Part shown: positions 56,418 to 64,000 of the stretch, one piece after another | Position numbering within the stretch: the stretch's first letter is position 1 | How the letters are laid out: every line of letters starts with the position of its first letter | Translations under genes and position numbers: made by a program | The notes under the pieces: model-generated | The model's input: the letters and a program-made list of their open reading frames with translations, nothing else | Told to the model about the DNA's origin: nothing | Databases searched by the model: none | Source of the DNA: Kitagawia praeruptora | Taxonomy: Eukaryota > Streptophyta > Magnoliopsida > Apiales > Apiaceae | NCBI GenBank assembly: GCA_037693485.1 | Contig: CM075353.1 | Coordinates: 1,870,001-1,934,000 of the forward strand | Direction of reading: 5' to 3' | Length of the DNA: 64,000 bases

Positions 56418-59400
56418 ATGGCTCACCAATTTTCACTTGCCAAAAACAATTTTTATAATATTTCTACGGAAATTGGTGATCAACTCCCGCGCTTTAAGTC
56501 TTAGATACGATTTCTCAATTTGTATTCCAAAGCTAGCGATGCTTTTACTGCTAAACCTACACTAGTGCATGATGCTTTACAGCAATTATGGACTAGTGCG
56601 GTTTCTTTTGGGAGCAAATCAACCCCCTTTGGTTTCAGGTTTACCTTAGCGGGTCAGGAATATGTGGTGACTGAACAAATTGTCAACAAGGTTCTGGGAT
56701 TCCCTATTAAAGATGCTTATGATCCAGAACCTACAGCTGCAGATCGCCTCAGATTCTTTGAAGAAATAGGGTGTTATCCTCCGACTGGCCGGATCACTGG
56801 AAACATCCAAAAACAATTTCTTCATGTGGAATGGAATTACTTTTTCGAGGCCATCACAAGATGTTTTCGGGCACGAGAAAGCGATTACCATCAAATTTCC
56901 ATTCCCATGCAAAACCTTGGAATTGCCCTAGCAAGAGAGCTGGATATAAATTATGGACGAATAGTTCTCTCTGAGATAGTGGCTGTGATGGGATCTCCTG
57001 CAAGCAGAGACCTCAATACTACAGATGTTGTCTGCTGGTTTCCTCGGTTCCTACAGATGCTGATCAATGGTTTAGTACCGAAGGATGCTCTTGCAGTTAG
57101 ACGGAGTTTTGCCAGTGGTCCATCATCTGCACCGCTAGGGATGGGCACTAAGTCACTTTCAACAGTTGAAAATCAGGATAAACATCATGGAAAACCGATG
57201 TCTATTCCTGAAACCTTACAAAAGTGGCTTACATATGATGAGGGAGTTACCACTTTGATGGAATTCTCGCAAGCTTCATCACATGCTCAGAATCGGTCTG
57301 CTCATGCTGAGGCATTTGAAGAGATTCCTGATGAGCAAAGCGGTGATGAACAAGGTAATGAATCAGGTAATCTCTCTCGACATTCTACTCATTCCTCTTC
57401 CTATGTTTCTGATTCCCAGACCCAAGAGACTGCTAGCCCGCAGAATCTATCCCAGGGTGAGAGCTATATTTCTAATTCCTTGTCATCCAAGTCACCGGAA
57501 TCCAAACAGCCAGCACATATAGATGTAGGAAATGATGAGGAGAGTGACCCCGAAGAGCAGCCTCTTACTCGAAAGAAAGCCAAAATTTCTCATGCTGCTA
57601 CTTCTAAACCTCAGTCAAACCCTAGAGTGTCACACGCAACCACTCCACCTCACGCGAGTGGTTCACCCCTTGAACAATCTGCACATAGGGATTTTGATTT
57701 TGATAATGAGTATGTACCTCTTGAAGATGCTGTTACTTCAAGAGGACATGAAGCCTTAAAAACTTCAGCCGTACCTTCACCGGTACGTACTGATGCTACA
57801 AAGAGGACCGGTTCTGATGTTGTACAAGAACACTTTGTAGCCTCTCAGCCTGAGATTCCAACTCAGGAACAAACAGCAATTGATCCCATAACTGCAAATT
57901 ATATTTCTTATCAAGTTTCTGCAGGTACTTCTTCATATTTTGGATCAATTATTGAAGACATACACGAGCGTGAGACAGGGAGTGTGTGTGAGAGGTTAGG
58001 GAGAGAGGGACCTTCATTTTTAAGGCCCGAAACCGAGCGCCAAATACCAACAGAACGAGAATTAGAGCGAGGTCACCTAAACCAAACACCGTCCCTTAAT
58101 TCTGAAAATCTTGAATCTCGTATGTCTTCTATGGAAAATCAAATGAAGCAGTTTGGGCAGTCAATGGGGCAGTTAGGGATGAATGTTGGAAATAATCAAA
58201 GGGCACTTGACGACTACGCAGCACGAATGGCACTTCAAGCTTCAGCTTTTACTGTTTTGAAAAATCAGGTAAATGACATGGGCCATGCTGCTGGTGTCTT
58301 GGGAAACACCCTGAATGACAGGATGGGAGCAATGGAGTTTACAATGGATAATCTGGCGGTGGAGATAAGCAGAGTTATGTTCGCAATCAGAAGTTTTGTG
58401 CCCCAGGAGTGTTTCGCGCCGCAACAACCTCCCCCCGATGCTGGTACAGGTGGTGCTAGTGGAGCAGGAGCCTATGGTTCCGGGTTTGAAGATTTTGATA
58501 CAGCTGGTGGATCTGGAGACCAGGGTGGAGTTCAGGATAACTCACCTAAGGGGGAGAGTATAAAGGAGACGAGACAGCAGGGAGTTCAAATCGAAGAAAT
58601 TCAAGAACATGCTGATCTTGTCAAAGAAATTGAAGTTGAGCCGTCTGTTGAAGAAGAGGCTCTAAGGAGGAAAAAGGGTAAGGCAATAATGGTTGAGCAA
58701 GATGAACCATTCATTGACCTAAGTCATCAAGAAAAAGTACAGGAGGTAATTGATTCAGATTCTGATATGGAAGACGCACCTTTGAAACATGCTATAAAGA
58801 GATCATTGAAAGATCAAGGTGGCGGTGCTGGGATGTCTGTCGGAAAGCCTGAAGAAATTACTATTGATGAGGAAACCCTTGAAGCTCAACAGTTAGCCTT
58901 GGATCAAGCTGAGTTCTTTAAAATGAAGGTAATGCAAGATCGTGCTGCGTTTCAGGAAAAGAAAGCGGAGCTACAAGGAAAGCAGTACGATTATGAGCTT
59001 GCAAGGCTAGCTGATCCTCAAATTAATCTGGATAATAGAAGGATAGGACAGAAATGGGATGACGCAAGGAAGATATTGATGGGACCATGTACAAAAGGAG
59101 ATCATAACAAGGAAGCAGATGATCTGTTCTACCAACTAAATTTGCAGAATCCAATGGCTGCTGACTACATAAATGCTTTAAAGAGATTAATTTCTAAAGT
59201 CAGGGTTGGATACAATTCAACGCAAAAGGAGTGGCAGGTTATTTTGTCTTTCACAGAAGGAGTCCCAATGTCTTTCATGTATGTGGATGATCAATTCATG
59301 ACGAGAAGATCTGCATCAGAGTTGTTCTTGCTAGCAACAAAAATTCAATACTCTCATTCTGAGAATCTAAGCATTCTGTATAGGGATCAGTTAATGCGGC

Positions 59401-60155
59401 TAGCAGAGGACAAGGGTCCAGAATTCTCAGCATATCCAAATGTTGTCCGGATGGTGGTTGACAGTAAATTGAAGAGGGTGAGCCTGGAGGAAAAGGACTT
59501 AATGGAACTTTCAGTGGAATCTCTTAAGGCCGTCTGTAGGCAGATGATGGGTAAGGGATTCGCTTCTGTGCTTAAAGATAAATCAGTGAAGACCATTGAA
59601 AGTGTCATACTAAAGAAGAGCAATGAGGTGTGGAAGTGTGATGTCATTGCTCCGAACCCTCTTGATAATGTGAAGATTGAACCAGAGCTGATAGAGAGGA
59701 ATTGGAATATTCTTCAAGCAATGAAGAATGTTGATGAAGCTCTGAATCTTCCTACTGGAGAACTGGAACAAGGTGAGATAAGGGAGGCAGTTGGTGTTCC
59801 AGGAAGAGACAGTGTATACTGGATACACTCTTTTGTTGATAATACAGCTGATGCCTTAGTATTCATAGATGCAGACCAGAATCAAACATTCTTGCATATG
59901 AGTAAACAATGGCTGCCGCAGACTCAAGATGCTGCATTTCTGGAGAAAGTATTATATTTGTTCAAATGGGAAGATGTGGAAGTTAAGTATGTGACAGAAA
60001 AGCAGAGACTCGTGAGTTACCTATCTGATGTAGTAGTGGAAAAGAAGCGATTGGAGCGAGAGGCGGCTAGTGTCCACAATACTAACCGTGTCATAGGCTA
60101 TCCCAAAATGATCTATTGTCAGTTGGAAAAACTTCATGTCTTTCGGTTGCTTTAA
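56418..60155 (+). pseudogene. Copia B ORF3 (envelope-like), early stop
   Basis: The likely start is ATG 56418. TAG at 56502-56504 interrupts it after 28 codons, and the frame is then open for 1211 codons to 60155. Residues about 20-200 (counted from 56520) hold the domain shared with Copia A, with motifs IVNKVLGFP, VEWNYFFEAITRCF and INYGRIVLSEI. A long Ser/Gln/Glu-rich middle follows, then helical and coiled-coil-like segments (around residues 535-560 and 790-840) and a Gly-rich stretch. The C-terminal ~350 residues are a mixed, folded-looking region with no recognised family. There is no signal peptide. The length and place before the 3' LTR fit the Sirevirus third ORF. A function as an envelope is unsupported here; it may be a structural or accessory protein. 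Confidence 0.8.
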
Positions 60156-60421
60156 CTCACTTGAGGAAAATTCATCTTAGAATGAATCCAATAAGGTGAT
60201 ATAAGTTTGACTAAAAGATATGAAATAATCCAGGTGATAGGAATCATTCAAATGATCTTTAATTCGAGGTTCGAATTCTGTTTCTAGTTTAAGTTCTTTG
60301 TATTGTTTTCATGTACTTGTAATTGTATATTTTTCAAGACTGTAATGTTAATTATCTTTTCTCGTCTCATTGTTTAGTTGAGTTATCCTTCATTAATTTG
60401 AATGTCATTGTTAGACAATCA
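60156..60421 (+). other. Copia B 3' untranslated region
   Basis: Short non-coding sequence between ORF3 and the PPT; AT-rich, no ORF. Confidence 0.5.
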
Positions 60422-60434
60422 AATTGGGGGAGAT
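60422..60434 (+). promoter_or_regulatory. Copia B polypurine tract
   Basis: aattgggggagat directly before the 3' LTR; matches the Copia A PPT core gggggagat. Confidence 0.88.
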
Positions 60435-61377
60435 TGAAAGGCAGAGTGTATTAACTTGTAACACTGTAACTAATGTAACTCAATTAAAAGAAAAGATACT
60501 TAACCAGAAGACAATCAAGAACAAGAAGTCACAAGGAATCAACACTAAATGAAGACAAGGTAATTGATACAATTGAACATGTTAACTATGATCAAGCCAA
60601 GAAGAAATCATTGAGAGAAGTTCAAGCCAAAGTTGTTCAGGCCTCAGTGATTTGAGAATTCGAGATTCAAGATCATAACTATCAGTATCAACAAGACCAA
60701 TTGATTTCAAGTGAACAAGAAGGAAAGCAAATATTGGAAAGCCAAGTTACTAAGTGAATATGGTAATTTATTCAAGAAGCAGAAACACTATCAAGACTAG
60801 TCACTTATGAACCAGACCAGTGCATCAAGTGTCAGGACATTGATAGCAAGTTTATGTCAGTAATAAAGATCCATGTTCAAGAGCTTGTAGAAGAACAAAG
60901 AAGATATGAAGATATCACAAGCTCAAGATGTGCATTGAAGTTTCAAGTTGAAGACCAGAATATTTTCTAAGTACTAAATGTTCTAGATGGCTAAGTCGAA
61001 ATTCTTAAGTAGAAGTTCTACTTAGAATTTCGAGATGGCTAAGTAGAAATTCTCAAGTAGAAGTTCTACTTAGAGTGCAGCTTCAACATGACACATGGCA
61101 TCTTCTGATTGGCAGATTTCCAAGCTTTCAAGATAAGACAAGATTTATGTGGACATCATTGGGCCACGTACATCTTAGTCTTTGAAGACTACAGGTCATA
61201 GATTACATGTAGTATAAATAGAAGCACTTGTGTAATGTTTTAGTTAGTGAGCAATATTGAGAAAAACACAAGAAAAAGAGAGAGAGTTATTCACAGAGCT
61301 TAGAATCATTCACTTCTCTCTGAACTTCTGTTATACTTTGTAATGAATGTTGTAGCAACCTTTTTCAAGTTATATAT
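60435..61377 (+). repeat. Copia B 3' LTR, truncated
   Basis: Matches 34360-35302 with no indel and no substitution seen; the last 111 bp of the LTR are missing. A TATAAATA box is at 61213-61220. The truncation coincides with the duplication junction. Confidence 0.92.
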
Positions 61378-61384
61378 TCTCTGA
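61378..61384. other. Duplication junction with 7-nt filler
   Basis: tctctga belongs to neither flank. The 11-mer tctctgaactt across the junction (61378-61388) also occurs 61 bp upstream at 61317-61327, so the filler looks copied from there. Confidence 0.75.
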
Positions 61385-64000
61385 ACTTAACTTCATGATT
61401 TTTAAATTCATAAATTCTATTCTAATTGTATTGTTATATGTTTTGACATCAACAACTCAGATTTATGCTTCAGATCTTAAAACATAAATAGGGGGAGATT
61501 GTTAGGAATAATTCATGAGTTGTGATGTTAAGAATAGAATTTTACTTATTGTTAGAAATAAGACCCTAGCTATGCTAAGGAATGAACAACAGAAGGATTC
61601 AATAAATGTTCTGTGTTGTTGATTACAAGAGCTCCTAAGCCCTATTTATAAGCTTAATTAGCCTTCATGTAAGAACCCAGATTTTTGGTAGAATTAAAAC
61701 TTTTTATTATGTAATAATGTGGGAATGAATAGTGGTTATGACTGCGATGTAACGAAGATCTATTAAATGAATGGAATGGATTTGAATTCAATTATTTATA
61801 TGTCATGCAGAATACTTTTGGTTGACGGCATAGATAAGAATGATCTATCTCCTAAGAATATAAGTATATTACTTCAAGTAAGATTATTCTTATGTCATCC
61901 AAATCAATATCTATTATAAGTCCAGCGGTTCCGTAAAAAGGTTAAGAAGCACTCGAGAGTGAACCAGGTTCATTTTCCTAATTATCAGAATTAAATAAAA
62001 ATAAGTGATGAATAGTGATTTTGGTGGAATTTGGAATATTATTATAATAATGTTATACCCGGTATTCGGAACGGATTTCTGAGTTCGTATTAGTGATCCA
62101 AGAGGAAAATAAGTGTATGTAAAAGCTGTCGGATTCAGAAAAAGAGCACTTTTATTTTCTCCGAGAATTCCCTGGACACTGCAAGACATAAGGAATTATA
62201 AAAGGGATTTAAGGATTTTAAATTCGAGAAGTATTAAGAAAGATGAGGAATAGAATTATAAATATTAAGAAGGTTTTCGATAAAACCCTAACTAGAAACG
62301 AATGAGTTATTCCCTCGAACGATCAACGAATTAAGCAATAAACGGACAAGGAATCAAGCAGAGGAGGCAAGATGCATGCATGTGTGCAAGTGACAAATAT
62401 CTAGAGACCATATAGTTACTTAAGTAACCAATACTTAGTGAATCAACTAAGTACTTAGAAAACAAACCACTTGGTTAAGCCTTAAACCATCCAATCTTCA
62501 ACACTTGTCCTCACAAATACATCATTCTATACATCACACTCCACTAACACCACTTTAAGAAGATATTATCTAAGTAAACACCACTTTATGCATTATTGCA
62601 AAAATCAACCAAGCAAAATACTCTCCCCCCCCCCCTCCAAGAACACCATTCGGCAATTGCTATAATTCCAAAACAAAAATCCAACTTCCAACCATTTGTT
62701 GATCTTGAAACTTTTATGGTGAGACTTACATTTCATATAAATGATCTCCTCAAAATCCTAGCTTCAATCTCTTCTTTTTCCATTTTCAAAAAAATGATTT
62801 AAGAGGAGGGTGAATAGTGTTTTCATGAACTAATCTTGTTTTTTCTTGTTTTTCATGGTTGATTTAGCAAGCTTAAGCACCTCTAAGGATCATACCAAGC
62901 ATAGTGAGGCTAGATCATACTCCAAGGAAGGTATAGCAACTTGAAACCCTAGACTTTACCTTGAGATTTTGCATGCACTTGATGGGTTTTAGTATAAGAT
63001 GTGATATTAGCATGATTATGAGCATGATTGTGGTTTAGATTTGTTAAATGTTAAAAATAGTTTAGATGAACGGAAAGGCATTGCTTGGCCTCAGTTCATG
63101 GTGATATATCATGTATATGTTGTTTGGGATGGATACCTTGATTATTGGAAGGTTTGGAATTTAGAAATATTCGATTTATAGCCGTCGTAATGCCGAAATT
63201 TCGTTAACATTAAGAACACGAATTTGACAGAAGGTAGAACTCACTGATTAGCTTCGACTTTTGCCATGATTAGCTAGATTATGTTATGAGCTTCGTTTTG
63301 ATATAAAGATCGCATGAAACGGACTTACGGTTTAGGAGTTATGATTAAATTCGTAAAAGTAGTTCGGAACCGTAATCAAAAGTTCGTAATTGAAATTGAT
63401 TCCCTTTAATTTTGTTTAATCAGTGGCGAATCGTGATAATTAAATAATAGAGATAAAAAGGAAGGTGTGGGAGAAGACCGCATGTCAAATGGATCGTTTT
63501 CCGATTTTATAAAAATGTTCGAATCTAGGTTAAGTACGAAAGTACCCCTAAAAGGTATACTTGGTTATAACTTCGGTAAACCACTTAGAAAACGATCGAT
63601 AAATATCGAGGTCTAATCTTTCGACTTTAAAACTTATACGATTTAAATACTTACCATATGTAAGTATAAGGTCATGCTTTAGTAACGAACAAGTGTCGGG
63701 TAATAAAGGCAATAATAAGAGTGAATTAGAGGGGTATAACGAAACGACTTGAAAACGTGTTTCGATCTAAGTTAAGTTTATACTTAACCTTTTGAAAGGT
63801 GTTAAGTGATTAATCCCTAATGCCTTGGCTATTTATAGATCATCAGGCTGACCCGGGACACGCTACCACTACCCCTACCCGTACTCGACTTCCAGGCAAG
63901 TTTTCGAACCTTTCTTTTTAAAGGCTGTTGTTGTGAATATATATATGTATGTGTTTTCAGTATACATATGCCATAGCATGCATGCCTATTCTCGAATTAT
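61385..64000 (+). repeat. Second copy of 29511-32124 (tandem duplication)
   Basis: Begins with the last 115 bp of Copia A and its PPT, then 50 bp of the Copia A 3' LTR (61500-61549), the Copia C start (61550-61667) and Gypsy3 (from 61668, minus). The coordinate offset is 31874, rising to 31876 after a C-run near 62627 that has 11 rather than 9 bases. I saw no other difference. The ORFs match those of the first copy and are not genes. Confidence 0.93.

Larger units (their letters stand above)
34360..61377 (+). mobile_element. Copia B: second Sirevirus-like LTR retrotransposon (host of Gypsy2)
   Basis: LTR, PBS, leader, gag, pol, spacer, 1211-codon ORF3, PPT and a 3' LTR truncated at 943 of 1054 bp. 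The left 5-bp flank is gtaaa (34355-34359); the right flank is lost. The 943 bp shared by the LTRs align without an indel and I saw no substitution, so the insertion is very recent. Yet it has a stop in integrase (53074), a shortened RNase H end and a stop early in ORF3 (56502), so it was probably copied in trans. Gypsy2 sits in gag (38183-51469). Confidence 0.93.

Noticed and set aside
61385..64000. Explaining the repeat as a second independent insertion of the same elements
   Set aside because: It begins inside Copia A and retains the same Copia A/Copia C/Gypsy3 breakpoints, which independent insertions would not reproduce.

Overview
The window is plant nuclear DNA, most likely from a eudicot with a repeat-rich genome. 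It is AT-rich, has spliced gene structure with typical GT...AG introns, and about 85-90% of it is LTR retrotransposon. I see no rRNA, tRNA or CRISPR. The only host gene I recognise is a PWWP-domain gene (5790-7289, + strand). Its third exon is split by a solo LTR, and a later intron holds a Helitron end into which a Copia element inserted. A small uncharacterised gene (293-520) and a decayed possible gene (1560-2360) also lie in the first 7.6 kb, with a truncated LINE, a Stowaway-type MITE and a hAT-like MITE.

From 7655 to the end the window is a nest of retrotransposons. Copia A (7655-29675, +) is a Sirevirus-like element with LTR, PBS, gag, pol, a large third (envelope-like) ORF and PPT. 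Its pol is interrupted by Gypsy1 (12886-23140, minus, TSD ctgat), a chromovirus derivative that keeps gag and an extra ORF but has lost nearly all of pol. The 3' LTR of Copia A is cut after 50 bp by the start of another LTR (Copia C, 29676-29793). That is cut by a reverse-oriented Gypsy LTR (Gypsy3, 29794-34359), and that in turn by Copia B (34360-61377, +). Copia B is a second Sirevirus-like element with gag, pol and a 1211-aa ORF3. Its gag is interrupted by Gypsy2 (38183-51469, minus, TSD ataaa), which has near-identical 3.66-kb LTRs and a decayed interior.

The Copia B 3' LTR stops abruptly at 61377. After a short filler the sequence returns to the tail of Copia A: 61385-64000 repeats 29511-32124 almost perfectly. 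This is the expected junction of a tandem duplication of about 31.9 kb. The filler looks copied from LTR sequence 60 bp upstream, which argues for a repair event over a simple assembly join.

The most interesting biology is inside the two Sirevirus-like elements. They share a homologous third ORF. Each carries its own short motif array repeated between the LTR/leader and the pol-ORF3 spacer. In both, gag and pol are offset by one frame at an acceptor-like junction. Copia A also has a 150-codon antisense ORF with its own TATA box in that spacer.
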